Positions 1 through 33,624 of a stretch of DNA of 64,000 nucleotides are shown here, piece after piece. How positions within the stretch are numbered: position 1 is the first letter of the stretch; each line of letters begins with the position of its first letter. The stretch spans positions 10,744,455 through 10,808,454 of the forward strand of contig CP053166.1 of the NCBI GenBank assembly GCA_014607495.2. The letters run 5' to 3'. A model generated the notes under the pieces. It saw nothing but the letters and a program-made list of their open reading frames with translations, was not told the origin of the DNA and did not search any database. The translations under genes and the position numbers were made by a program. Source of the stretch: Carposina sasakii (Eukaryota > Arthropoda > Insecta > Lepidoptera > Carposinidae).

Positions 1-151
1 CGTAAAATGTAAACGTAGTCAAGGTCCTCAATCATTCAATAAAATAAAAGCAACAAAACTATTGCGTCTACACGTGATATATATTTGGCCAATATATTTC
101 AAGAATGTTGGAAAAAATCTTTATTAATAATATAATAAATCTTATTAATGA

Positions 152-354
152 GGGATTTTCTGACAACTATGTATTAAAAGTAAAAAATATAGTACAAATC
201 ACCTGTATATATGGCGTGAGCGCATTACCATCCCGAAATTCTGTTTTGTCATTGTACACGTAGGAGGGGGAGGTTAAGAGGGGAGCAGTTCGGAAGGGTG
301 ATGCGCTCACGCCATCTATTTTTGACAGTTCTTTTAAATTGTCAGAAAATCCTT
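152..354. repeat. MITE-like inverted-repeat element
   Basis: The ends are inverted copies of each other (GGATTTTCTGACAA on the left, TTGTCAGAAAATCC on the right). A second internal inverted pair is built around GGCGTGAGCGCAT / ATGCGCTCACGCC. A shorter, diverged relative lies at about 34390-34540. No coding capacity, so a non-autonomous DNA element is the likely class. Confidence 0.55.
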
Positions 355-562
355 CACTATCCACGTTTTCTGGTTTAGGAATCTGTCTCTGTCTATATGT
401 GTAGAATGACAGAGATGAAACTATTCAAACTGTCAAATCGCATTGATATAGATAAAATATTGAGCCGACCAATGCATTTTGTTCCGTCTCTCCTGATTGG
501 CTGGTTCTAGGTGAAGCTCTTAAATTGCATGGGCGACAGATGGGCGACCAAAATAAATAGCT

Positions 563-791
563 CTAATTGAGGCCACCAGAACCAGAGTGGCCCAAGTACA
601 AAATACGAATATGTGGATATATGCCAAAATACTATGCTCTATTAATATTTTAATAAGAATCAAGATGCCACAACATATTTTTTTTATGTCATCTATGATT
701 ATTTACTGAAATTACCTTTGAGCCACTCTGGCTTTGAGCTTGGGGGTTTGAAAACGTGCACTAAATCACAAATACTCTGGTGGTGGCCTAA
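563..791. repeat. MITE-like inverted-repeat element
   Basis: Terminal inverted repeat TAATTGAGGCCACCAGA-like on the left and TCTGGTGGTGGCCTAATTA on the right, with a second inner inverted pair (CCAGAGTGG / CCACTCTGG). No reading frame of note. Family not identified. Confidence 0.45.
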
Positions 792-1412
792 TTATCATAC
801 ATATACAGCCAATTTCTATAACTGATCTTGAGAGATTTTCTGCATATCTCAAATTTAATCTTCAGTTGTTTTCCATTAACGTATAAAGAATAACGGACAG
901 AGTGTTGTCAATACACCGAGTGAAGCATTAATAGTAAGCCCGGTAATGATATTCCATGGAGTAGGGATCTGTATTGACGCGTTATCCACCCACACATACA
1001 AACCATAGTAAGCTCGGCGCCTACTAGAAAATACGCATACATGCGCAACGCGCCGCCATTACGGTGCTTCAATCTGTGCATTGACAGCATTACGTCCGTT
1101 GTTCTTTATACGTTCATGTTGTTTTCATACAAAATTTCAAATAAGGAATTTAAAAATCCGAGATATTATTTGATCTCTCGTATTGAAATTGGCCATAAAG
1201 AAGGAGATATATTACAAAATTCAGAGGTAATTTACCATTTCAATATTGCATCTGCATTTTATATTGCTTATTTTTTTACAATAATTTAAATCCTGATTCT
1301 CTGGGTTTACTAACATGATCAACATTGAAGTACATAGTAGATAGAAATGCTATTTACAAACATTTACTACTACAAATTATATATATATATATAAATCACA
1401 TGTTTAATTTTG

Positions 1413-1567
1413 CAGCTTGTATGGAGAATATCTAATCAACTTAAGAATGTTCATACAATTTTGAAAAATAAACCTGTGATTTTGAGTCTCAAATTTTGGA
1501 AATAGGTTCTCTATAATGTTCTATTTACATAGCTTTTCGCTTAACATACCCTTTCTGTTACACCCAG
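1413..1567. repeat. Truncated copy of the CAGGGTGTAAC MITE family
   Basis: Carries the right half of the element found complete at 10635-10894, 11166-11406 and 44713-44982, ending in AAGCGAAAAGC-type sequence (inverted here) and TTACACCCAGTA. The left terminal repeat is missing. Confidence 0.6.
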
Positions 1568-1587
1568 TATATATATTCTGTGTAGGT

Positions 1588-1862
1588 AATGTGTTGGGTT
1601 TTAGAGTTTCATAATAATTAGTGGTTTACTAATTTACTATAATCCTGAGAATGCCACGGTTGTTGGCGAAACATATGTAGATTATTTATCTAGTTTTTGA
1701 TTTCGGAATAGTGCAATGTATTGTCTTGCATGCTAGGTGCTCGGGTCTGGTTTCTCGTGGCGATTGTAGTTAGTGCAAGTGCCTGTTGTCGCAGTTATGA
1801 GTTATCAGATCCGAGGATCAGTGGAGGGTGTAGGGCCTGGTGGTGGGCGCACCCATAGTGAA
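1588..1862 (+). repeat. Ribozyme-bearing dispersed repeat, copy 1
   Basis: About 275 bp that is nearly identical to 23719-24000. Both start around TAATGTGTTGGGTTTTAGAG and end around GGGCGCACCCATAGTGAA. It holds a hammerhead-like motif about 50 bp from its left end. Diverged relatives of its right part form the arms at 53504-53617 and 53780-53893. It encodes nothing recognisable. A non-autonomous Penelope-like or retrozyme-like element is the best guess. Confidence 0.6.
1639..1685 (+). ncRNA. Hammerhead ribozyme motif, degenerate core
   Basis: Helix I is ATAATC paired with GATTAT (6 bp). The core reads CTGAGAA, where a functional hammerhead has CTGANGA, so a conserved G is replaced by A. Helix II can form between GCC and GGC. 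Then comes GAAAC, a four-base ATAT loop and the cleavage triplet GTA just before helix I. The architecture is that of the minimal hammerheads with a two-pair helix III; the core change predicts an inactive copy. Confidence 0.5.
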
Positions 1863-2175
1863 TATACTTTGTCGATAAAGATATAAGTAGTTTTAGTCAA
1901 ATATTTTATTTTCTTAATTCCTGTGTTTGATATAGTCGAATATTCATAGATTTTAATAGTTTATGAATAGTTTTGTAATAAATATATTATATTCAGGGGT
2001 ATATTAGTTTTATCAAAGATATACTTTAGACTGGTAACAGTATGAGGTATTTAAGTCACTTAATACTGTCCCACTCTTTCACAAAATTCCTCTACTTTTA
2101 CAATATATTTACAATTAATCTCCTTACTTTATAACCAGAGTGTAATGTGATGTGACACAGCAAGTAGTGTATAGT

Positions 2176-2275
2176 ATACAGAGTGTTTTTTCGTTGCCAC
2201 CCTTAACGAAGGGTACGTACTCTAGAATCTATACAAATCAAAGTAAGTTTATGCCCAAAAAAACCTGGGAAACGA
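2176..2275 (+). repeat. Dispersed repeat with ACGAAGGGTA core
   Basis: Similar in the opposite orientation to 22805-22880 (shared ACGAAGGGTA core and a CCCAAAAAAACCTGG-like stretch). Class unknown. Confidence 0.4.
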
Positions 2276-2867
2276 AGTAAATTTTTTTGAAAAAAAAAAA
2301 TATTACTTGATCGGGCGAAATTTATAGTGTCCAGTGTTTATACTAGTTTAATCATAGACAGATATTAATTATTTCTCGCGAAAAAATCTTGCTACGCGCG
2401 TCTATGTGCATTTATACAGAAAAACGCAGTCTATTTACTCAACATTGGACCCTAATATCTTGGGAACCAGACACTTCCCAGGTATGCTTCCATGGAGAAA
2501 AATTATCGTGATGATGAGGAGATTCCGTAATTTTCGGGAACGTTGACGACCAAAAATCACCCTGTATAATGTTAGTATGACTAAAATAAACAACAAGCAG
2601 CCAATTTCAATACCGATCTTGAGAGATTTATTGGATATTTCAGATTTTATCTTCAATTGTTTTCATACGAAATTTTAAATTTAGAATAAAAAATCAGAAA
2701 TTCTTTTGATCTCCAGTATTGAAGTTGGCGGTCTATGCTTAAATTCCATTATTTTTTAGGTCAAATGTGTATAACTCCTGTAGCAGGAAAGAGACAACGA
2801 TGGCCGTCTGATTTTATGGAACGTGCATTGTTTTTAAAGATAATATTATTTGTACTCCAGTTACACG

Positions 2868-3015
2868 ACTGAGGATCGATTTTTCCAAATGTCAGATAGC
2901 CTTTCAGAGAAGAATAAAGTTCATGCTGTCTTTCTCTAAAAGGTGATCATGATAGAGACAGCATGAACTTTATTCTTCGGATATGCTATCTGACGTTTGG
3001 AGAAACCAGCCCTTA
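2868..3015. repeat. Hairpin MITE (GTCAGATAGC family)
   Basis: A long imperfect hairpin: the arm beginning AAATGTCAGATAGC is mirrored by the arm ending GCTATCTGACGTTT, with AGAATAAAGTTCATGCTGTC and its complement inside. Related pieces occur at about 8505-8590, 9425-9500 and 26640-26772. The copia element is inserted just beyond its right edge. Confidence 0.6.
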
Positions 3016-3026
3016 AGAAGACATAA

Positions 3027-3186
3027 TGTTGGAATAATAAATTCTCCTTTACCGTGAAATAGGTACAACGCTAGTTTGTGAAGTACATCACTAGTTCTGT
3101 TGTCAACTTGACTTTGTCTCTCTGTAAATCTATAATAAACTACACGTTATAAAATTTCTTTTCCTCTTTTACTCACAAATTCAACA
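3027..3186 (+). repeat. 5' LTR of the copia element
   Basis: 160 bp, begins TGTTGGAATAATAAATTC and ends AATTCAACA. Same length as the 3' LTR and no difference found by eye. Very short for an LTR, but usual for copia-group elements. A TATAATAAAC stretch lies about 30 bp from the right end. Confidence 0.93.
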
Positions 3187-3200
3187 GGTTATGGGCCCAG
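3187..3200 (+). other. Primer-binding site
   Basis: GGTTATGGGCCCAG directly follows the 5' LTR. It is complementary to the anticodon-stem region of initiator tRNA-Met, the internal priming site known for Drosophila copia, rather than to a tRNA 3' end. Confidence 0.8.
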
Positions 3201-3363
3201 GCCACCTGATTTCTTCCTAAATATACGCAAGAAAAGCTTACGTGATAAAAGACCGATAAAATTAAAGTAAATTTCCGATAACAGTAGTTCCGTGATATTA
3301 TAGCCTAAACGTCAACCAACGTCAACGAATATTTCTGTTCACAATTTCTTCATCAGCAAAAAA

Positions 3364-6300
3364 ATGTCTTCTTCAAATACGATGGCACTGATTGAAAGCT
3401 GACGGGAAAGAGAAATTATCCAACGTGGAGATTTGCTGTTCAAACATATCTCGAGCACGAGGATTTATGGCATTGTGTAACAGCAGAAAATGGAGTCGAT
3501 GTCAAACTGGATACGAAAGCTAAGTCCAAGATTATTTTATTAGTTCATCCCATCAACTATGTACACATACAGGAGGCCAAAACATCTAAAGAAGTGTGGG
3601 ATAATCTTTCAAAAGCTTTCGATGACAAAGGACTTACGCGGCGAGTTGGCTTATTAAGAGACCTGATAACTACGACATTGGAAGCATGTCTGAGCATTGA
3701 AGATTATGTCAATAAAATAATCTCAACCGCGCACAAATTGAGAAATATTGCATTCGAAGTGAATGATGAATGGCTGGGAACCTTATTACTAGCTGGTTTA
3801 CCCCAAGTTTATCAGCCGATGATAATGGCTCTTGAAAGCTCCGGTGTGGCAATAACAGCTGATTCTGTGAAGACTAAACTTCTTCAAGATGTGAGGAACT
3901 CCGAGTCTAATGCCTTGTATGTAAATAAGAACAAGGAAAATCAGTCACAGTATGCCAAGCAAGCTTTAGATAAAAGTAATAAGAGCAAAGGTCCTAGATG
4001 TTTCGTTTGCAATAAGTATGGGCATATAAGTAAATATTGCCGGAATAAGAAGCAAAAGGCAGATCAAAGTACCAATTATGTTGCTGTATTTTCTGCAACT
4101 TCGAGCAACGATAACGGATGGTACATAGACTCTGGAGCATCAATGCATATGACTATGCACAGTGACTGGCTCTATGATAAGAACCCACCTCCGATTAGTA
4201 CCATTAAGGTGGCAGATGATAAGAAACTTGCAGTAAAAGCATGTGGTAAAATAAACTTAAATGCTGCCAATAGTACTATTCAAGTCCAAAACGTTCTCTA
4301 TGTTCCCGAGCTAGCTACGAACCTACTTTCTGTCAGTCAAATAATCAAAAACGGATGTCAAGTAAAGTTCAATCAAAACGGTTGTCAGATAATAAATAAA
4401 AACAATGAGCTAGTAGCAGCAGCAAAATTGATAAATAATATGTACAGGCTAGATACTGAGAGTGTTCCAGCATACATATCCGCGTCTAAAGACAATGATT
4501 TTTATTTATGGCATCTGAGAATGGCACACTTGAATTTTGAAGACTTGAGTAAGTTAACAGAAAGTGCAGGTATTAAGTTGGAAAATAAAGAGAAAGTGAT
4601 ATGCATTTCATGTCAACAAGGAAAACAGTCACGAAAAACTTTTCCTTCCGATGATCTCGAGCACACGTAAAGCTAGAGCTTATACACTCAGATGTTTGTG
4701 GACCGATGGAGGTACCGTCGCTCGGAGGAGCTCGCTATTTCGTTACCTTCATTGATGACTATACCAGAAAGGTATTTGTATATATTATAAATAAGAAATC
4801 TGATGTGTTTGAAACTTTTAAGGAGTTTAAAGCTTTAGTAGAGAACCAACTTGATATGACTATAAAGATTCTCCGTACAGATAATGGTAATGAATATTTG
4901 AGTAACGAGTTCAAAAATTTCCTTAAGAAATTCGGAATTTCACATCAGACTTCCACTCCCTACACTCCACAGCAAAATGGCTTAGCAGAACGTATGAATA
5001 GGACTCTCGTAGAAAGAGCAAGGTGTATGCTACTGAATGCCAAGCTGCAGAAAGAATATTGGGCAGAAGCAGTGTCAACTGCAGCCTATATTACAAATAG
5101 ATGCCCAACTCGTGTGTTACAATATTCTACACCAGAAGAGAAGTGGAATGGTAAGGTGCCAGATATTAATAATTTGAAAATCTTTGCTGTGAAGCCATGG
5201 TACATGTTCCTAAAGAAAAAGCCAAAAAGTGGGATCCGAAGGCAAATAAGATGATCTTTGTCGGCTACAGTGAATATACCAAAGGCTATAGACTTTTAGA
5301 TCCAAAGACAAGAAAAGTTTTGATTAGCAGGGATGTGACTTTCTTAGAAAGTTCAGTTAAGAGAGATTATGCGGTACTATCACTATCAGAGTCGACCTCA
5401 GAACCAAAGGTTAGTGAAGATTGTTCTACTTCTGCTAATAATGAGACAGCATTGGAAAATGTTTCTGAAGAAAGTGATGAATCTTATCACTCAGATGAAG
5501 GATCTATTTATGAACCGGATGAGATAATTGATCCTACAAAATTGGCAGGGGTGTAATGACAAGATCGCAATGAAAAATAATGAAGTAGATGTAAATACGT
5601 ATATGTGTGTTGATGATGGAGATATTCCGGAAACCTATGATGCAGCAATATCTTCGAATAATGTTAATGCAGAAAAATGGAAACTGTCGATTAAAGATGA
5701 GTTGAGTGCACATATGAAGAATAAAACTTGGAGTCTAATTGAAAGACCAGAAGGAGTAAGATTACTTGATTGTAAATGGGTTTTTAGAATAAAAGATAAT
5801 CCATCTGGCCCGATATTTAAATCAAGACTCTGTGCCAAAGGATGTGGACAAAAACATGGCGTCGATTATACTGAAGTTTATTCTCCTACTGTAAGATACG
5901 ATTCAATTCGAGTTTTACTTTCAGAAGCTGTTCAACAGGGTTGGAGATTTGTCAATTTGACGTCAAGACTGCATTTTTATATGGAGATGTGCAGGAAGAC
6001 ATTTACATGAAACCACCAGAAGGTTGGAAGTACAGTCGAATATGGTATGTAAACTTAATCGTTCCCTCTATGGTTTGAAGCAAGCACCAAGGTGCTGGAA
6101 TCAAAAATTTGATAGTCTGCTCAAGAAATTCGGTTTTGTAAATAGCCATGCAGATAGATGTGTTTACATTGGAAATGTAAATAGTTGTAAAGTTTACTTG
6201 TTGTTGTATGTCGATGATGGACTTGTAATGTCTAGTTCAAAAGACTCACTTAATAAAGTCATGTGTGACTTGAAGGATAATTTGGAAATTAAGCAATGCG

Positions 6301-7151
6301 ATCCAAAGAATTTTGTAGGATTACAAATAGAAAGATTTCAAAACAGTATCTTTATTCACCAATCAAAATACGTGGACCGGTTGCTATGTAAGTTTAATAT
6401 GCAAGATGCTAACTGCAATAATATTCCAGTTGATCCAAATACTAGTCTGGAGATAGGAGCCAAGATCCCTGACAAGAATATCCCATATAGAGAGGCTGTG
6501 GGATCACTAATGCATCTAGCTGTAGTCAGCAGACCAGATATCATGTATGGAGTTAGTCTAGTAAGTAGATATTTGAATTGCTATGATCAGACCCACTGGC
6601 AAAGTGTTAAGAAAATATTGAGATATTTAAAAGGTACAAGAGACTATGGTTTATGTTACAAACCATCGAAAGGTTACCTAGAAGCGTATAGTGACGCGGA
6701 CTATGCGAAAGATACGGTGACGCGTAGATCTTTGACTGGGTACGTGTTCATGAAAAATGGAGCAGCGGTAACATGGGCAACAACACGTCAGCACAGTGTA
6801 GCTCTTTCTACAACAGAAGCAGAGTTTATGGCGGCATGTTCTGCTACCAAGGAAGCTTTATGGCTTAAGAGGTTATTGATAGATATTGGAGAATTTAAGC
6901 AAGACTCTATCTGTCTTAATATCGATAACCAAAGTGCAATATGTTTGATTAAAAATATTGACTTCCACAAACGGTGCAAACATATTGATGTCAGATACAA
7001 CTTTATTAAAGAAAAATACTCGGAGAAGCAAATACATCTGAAGTATGTGAGCACCAATGAACAATTTGGTGATATATTCACTAAAGCATTACCTAAAGAC
7101 AAGTTTATGTATCTTAGGAATAAAATTGGTGTTAAGCAGTTGATTTTGTAG
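3364..7151 (+). pseudogene. copia gag-pol polyprotein, frameshifted
   Basis: Starts at ATG 3364 and ends at TAG 7149-7151. Visible in order: gag with a CCHC zinc knuckle (CFVCNKYGHISKYC, from 3999); aspartic protease DSGA near 4128; integrase with an HH-CC finger (WHLRMAH ... CISC) and catalytic Asp, Asp and Glu in HSDVCGP, RTDNGNEY and PQQNGLAE; reverse transcriptase with SLYGLKQAPRCWN and YVDD (6208-6219); RNase H with SDADYA and TEAEF. The reading frame changes near 3400, 4664, 5190, 5555, 5960 and 6025. Five of these equal a single missing base, the one near 5555 a net loss of two (or gain of one). No other in-frame stop interrupts the segments. As written the copy cannot make the polyprotein, although assembly error is a real alternative. 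Confidence 0.9.
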
Positions 7152-7264
7152 TCCATGTATTTGCGTAAGTTTAATGATAAGATTGTTTTGTTTAGGTAAG
7201 AGTAGCCGAGTTATTTATGTTTGTTTTGTGTTAAGTTGTAGGTAAAGTTAGAATTTGGTGAGAG

Positions 7265-7424
7265 TGTTGGAATAATAAATTCTCCTTTACCGTGAAATAG
7301 GTACAACGCTAGTTTGTGAAGTACATCACTAGTTCTGTTGTCAACTTGACTTTGTCTCTCTGTAAATCTATAATAAACTACACGTTATAAAATTTCTTTT
7401 CCTCTTTTACTCACAAATTCAACA
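7265..7424 (+). repeat. 3' LTR of the copia element
   Basis: 160 bp, the same TG...CA boundaries as the 5' LTR. The stretch just before it (GAATTTGGTGAGAG) is a weak purine-rich tract where the plus-strand primer would lie. CATAA follows immediately and matches the target duplication on the left. Confidence 0.93.
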
Positions 7425-7429
7425 CATAA

Positions 7430-9211
7430 ACTATCTGAATATAAGTAGTTACAGTTCAACAGTATATATCAATCTATATATAGTATATATCAATTGAATA
7501 AACTTTCTATACATACAGCAAAAATACTCATTTATTCAACAGTGGGGAACAGTACTACAAAATATATTATCTCATCTACGCACGGAACTTGGATTAGACT
7601 TAATATAACACAGATTTAATATACAGGGATCAAGCGATATTTCTACTTACTCTTTTAAGATTAAGTGAGAAGGACGCAACTATAGGTGTGAAAGAGCTAA
7701 CATATACTTTTATGTAAGTTCAATCAACATTTCCTAGATAATGTAACATCGTCATCATCGCGACATATCCTCCAATCGCGGTTAGATTAGATCACGTCAT
7801 TTATCGAACGCGCAAAAAAACTTCCTATTGGTGAAATCTGGAGATGTTACGTAGACGATAGTCAATGCGATAATGTCAACATATCAAAGGTTGCCATAAA
7901 ATTATAAAGCAAGATTATTTCCACTGTGCAAGTTAGACGCCACTATGTAGAGCGACATCTCACTCTTAACAATGCTGCTCTAAGAGCTCATGGTTACTCC
8001 TCAGTTCTGTATAAAATAACAATGTGTTGGATTCTACTTAACTCACAACCTTAGCTTACTAATGGGGACTTAGATAATGTAATAATTTTACGTACGACAG
8101 CGAAGTTCGTAACGTTATAAAACCAATTTTTCCAATAAGAAGCCTCCGTTTAATAACGTGAAGTGTAACCGATTTAGGAGGAAATCTTTCGTTAACTAAG
8201 CGACAATGTGATGTCTTACTGATTTTATTTTATCATACTGATTATAATATTTTTCGATATCGCACAAATATGACAGTCCTTTAAGCGGACAAATCAATCA
8301 CTAAAGTTGTACTTAACAAAATAATATTTAACATGGTTTTACATTTACATTTAGCATACAAATAAAGTATAAGGTGCCATTCTTAAATTTCCAAATTAAT
8401 TTTGATGTACACTACCTATATATCCCATCACAAACTTGTAAAATTTACCCAATTTCCAACATCTTAAAGTATTTCAAGGTTAATTTCTTAGATTAAGAGT
8501 CATCTGAATGGTAAAGTTGATGATGTGTCTATCTTCATCAAGTTTTAGAGAAAGACGGCATCAAATTCATCCTTCAGATAAGCTTTTATACCATTGAAAA
8601 ATTCTTCCCTAAGAGTTGATAAAAGCTGAGTGACAGCCATGCTGTTTTACCATCAAATTCCATACACAAGTTAGTTCCCAGTATAGTCGACAGATGTCGT
8701 CCAGTATACTACGATAACCTAACAATAAAACCTTTAACAGCTAAAGTATTCCTCTCACACTGACATCATACCTCACCTAACAATTAATATTTTAATATAA
8801 TACAAAAATAGTAACAAGTTTTTGTACTAGAACCATCCGTTTTGTACATTTGACGGCGCGGGGCGCGATGAAAGAAAACTATATCGCGCTACAAATAAAA
8901 ATATATATAAGATCCTGCCAACTCACAGCCTTTTTCGCAGACAGCCTGCCGTATTTACACTCAAACGCATCGATCTAAATGCAAAAAACTAAAGCGTGAT
9001 ATGTCACGTGATGCCAACCGCGCCCCGGCCGGAGACAAATAAAAACAAGAAAACTCCTGAAAAGCTACACGATTACCGAGCCTGGCGTCGATTTAACGCA
9101 TCAACTGGGCCGCATAAATGTCTCTAACTCGCTCACAAGCGTGAGATAACAAAGAAGCTATCTTCAAATATGCGGTCGTATCTCAAGTCCGTCGGTAAAA
9201 CAGGGCGTGGC
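7430..9211. other. No gene; probable ERR 3' UTR and flank
   Basis: No coding region seen. About 8850-9211 is richer in G+C than the rest and directly follows the ERR stop codon on the minus strand, so it is probably 3' UTR. The first minus-strand AATAAA after the stop is at 8224-8229. A piece of the hairpin repeat family lies near 8505-8590. Confidence 0.45.
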
Positions 9212-31644
<22,433 letters not shown>

Positions 31645-32000
31645 TTTGGCTTTGTTTTGTGAAGTTAGGTTACCAAGATTAGACTTCGGAGTCTAGACTT
31701 AACGTTAGTGTACCGCGCGTCGCGACGTTCAGTACACGAGTGCAGCGTCGTATCGTGTGTTGCACCGAAAATTCGTTCCCGCACAATACTCCTACCCCGC
31801 ACCTCAACCCGCTCGCAAAATTTTCGAACTCCGAATCACGTAACGCCATCTAGGGGCGATAGAATATTTTCCAGACAGCCGTGGCCCTGAACTTGACTTA
31901 GTATCGCGGACGACCCAGTTTCGCTACACGTCACGGCTCCCCCCGCGCCGGCGACGCGCGCATGCCTTGCATTGTCATGGCCGGCCTTTGAATGGAACTA
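31645..32000 (-). promoter_or_regulatory. CpG-rich probable ERR 5' UTR and promoter
   Basis: Rich in CG dinucleotides (GTACCGCGCGTCGCGACG, CCCCGCGCCGGCGACGCGCG) in an otherwise AT-rich region, immediately upstream of the candidate ERR start on the minus strand. No TATA box or initiator stands out, so the start site is not placed. Confidence 0.4.
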
Positions 32001-32826
32001 AACACAACATACGACACGTTTGAGCGGTTATTCCACGGATATACTCTCGTTTTCATTGTATAATATTGCGTCACGATTCGTTTAAGAGCATTTTTAAAAG
32101 GAACCTAATATGACGTTATACTATACCAACCGAGTCGAAGTTGCCCAATCAATATACCGGCTTACAGCGGCGGCGCTTGCTAAAATTGTTAGTATTATAC
32201 ACAGCAATTGAATCATTGGTAAAGAAAAAATTTGAACACTCAGTATAATTCAGTTAACTCTATACGTTATGATCGTGCGAAATTTTACCGATCTCCATCG
32301 ATCTCCGGCTTGATAATCAACATGCATTATTGCCAGGGCAGTAAAAGTAATCATATGTGTTCTCCAATCAGTTTGAGAATTAACACTAAGTTTGTCGTTA
32401 CTCTCAGTCTGCGGTCCATCAATTTCCTTCATGAAATGCACGGGTCGTAAAATTACGGCAGTGGGCTTTCTTCATAAATTTAGTTTTCCAGGTACTAGGT
32501 TTATATCCCATAATGGCATGTAAAGCGAATTCTTGTGTGGAGAGCTTGAATAGAGAGAAGAATGTGCATACCAATGTAACTATTTATCTCTATCTATCTA
32601 TACAGCCTCCAGCACTCACTGCAGTGTAAAGGCCTCTTCACTTCACTACACCACTGTCCAACGTCATTCACTACCTAGACATCGTGCAATACCAAATCAA
32701 TAGAGATGTTTACTATGGTTGAATTTTAATGACATTTTATGCTTATCAGAATAAATCACCAAAATCATACCTATCTGTAAAATTACAATTTGATTAAGTG
32801 TCCAAATGAGGTAGTAATAACCCTTC

Positions 32827-32863
32827 AAAAATGGACTTGCCCACTTAGGGCAAGTCCATTTTT
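32827..32863. repeat. Short perfect hairpin
   Basis: AAAAATGGACTTGCCC and its exact complement GGGCAAGTCCATTTTT separated by five bases. Looks like a bacterial terminator, but nothing here is bacterial; it is probably the core of a small repeat. Confidence 0.6.
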
Positions 32864-33496
32864 CAAATGTAAAATTAATTAAAAATTACAACATCACATA
32901 TCAACCTGCATCATTTACAGCAACTTTTGCTTTGTGACCATATTTATAAACGCAATATTTAAAATAGCTGCAGAACAAAAGTTCTTTTACGCGCATACAA
33001 GTTACGAAAGAGTGACGTCATAATTGTGTAGCCGTATGTATGGAGCGTTTTTTGGCAAGTCTAAAATTGTGATTTTGAAATCGTTATATCCCGGAAAGGT
33101 TTCACATTAGCGAAGTTTTTCTTTCGCAAATGTTTCTTTTATTTTATGATCTTTCGATATAGATACAAATAAAAAAATCGTAAACATCCCTTCATCGACG
33201 GTTCCAACATCTTAATAGATTATATTAGTGATCTGGGGGTATACTTCTGAAGCAGAACCAGCATATAAGGTAGATTTAAGCTCGCTTTTATACCAGGCTA
33301 TATTGTAGATATTGTATCAGTCGATATTGTAGATTGTACACTATATTTCTTAGTACCTTGGTTTGATTCATTGCCACTAGGTAACCTCCCACACATTATG
33401 ACCTGTAGCAAATACAACCATGTCATGTTTAGTCTTGACTTAAGTTCGTGATTCGTGCCCCTTGGTTGGAGTAGAGGGATTTCGTACTCCGCCGCG

Positions 33497-33624
33497 ATCC
33501 CGTTTGGTCTTGAGCGTCGGGGTTTAAAACCCGCGCAGATTGAGAGCGGTCAGAGTTCAGATCCCGTTTGGTCTTGAGCGTCGGGCTTTAGAACCCGCAC
33601 AGATTGAGAGCGGTCAGAGTTCAG
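33497..33624. repeat. 64-bp tandem duplication (two units)
   Basis: Units 33497-33560 and 33561-33624 both run from ATCCCGTTTGGTCTTGAGCG to AGCGGTCAGAGTTCAG, with three differences seen. Unit function unknown. Confidence 0.8.

Larger units (their letters stand above)
1..3021. other. Gene-free repeat-rich left flank
   Basis: I see no credible gene here. The short open frames lie inside repeats. Blocks near 790-1210 and 2580-2740 resemble each other (both contain GATCTTGAGAGATTT and AAATTGGC/GAAGTTGGC-type segments), and 2176-2275 is related to 22805-22880 on the other strand (shared ACGAAGGGTA core). The recognisable MITE-like, ribozyme-bearing and hairpin units are listed separately. Confidence 0.6.
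3027..7424 (+). mobile_element. Full-length Ty1/copia LTR retrotransposon
   Basis: A complete insertion: 160-bp LTRs at both ends (TG...CA), a 5-bp target duplication CATAA at 3022-3026 and 7425-7429, a primer-binding site right after the 5' LTR, and one gag-pol region with the domain order protease, integrase, reverse transcriptase, RNase H that defines the copia group. The two LTRs look identical by eye, so the insertion is young. The coding frame is nevertheless broken several times (see the gag-pol entry). It lies 1.8 kb beyond the 3' end of the ERR coding region, in the opposite orientation. Confidence 0.93.

Noticed and set aside
1041..1289. 82-residue plus-strand ORF
   Set aside because: Lies in a dispersed repeat also seen near 2580-2740, with no domain and AT-driven composition.
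32827..32863. Rho-independent terminator
   Set aside because: The shape fits, but the window is animal nuclear DNA; it is just a small inverted repeat.
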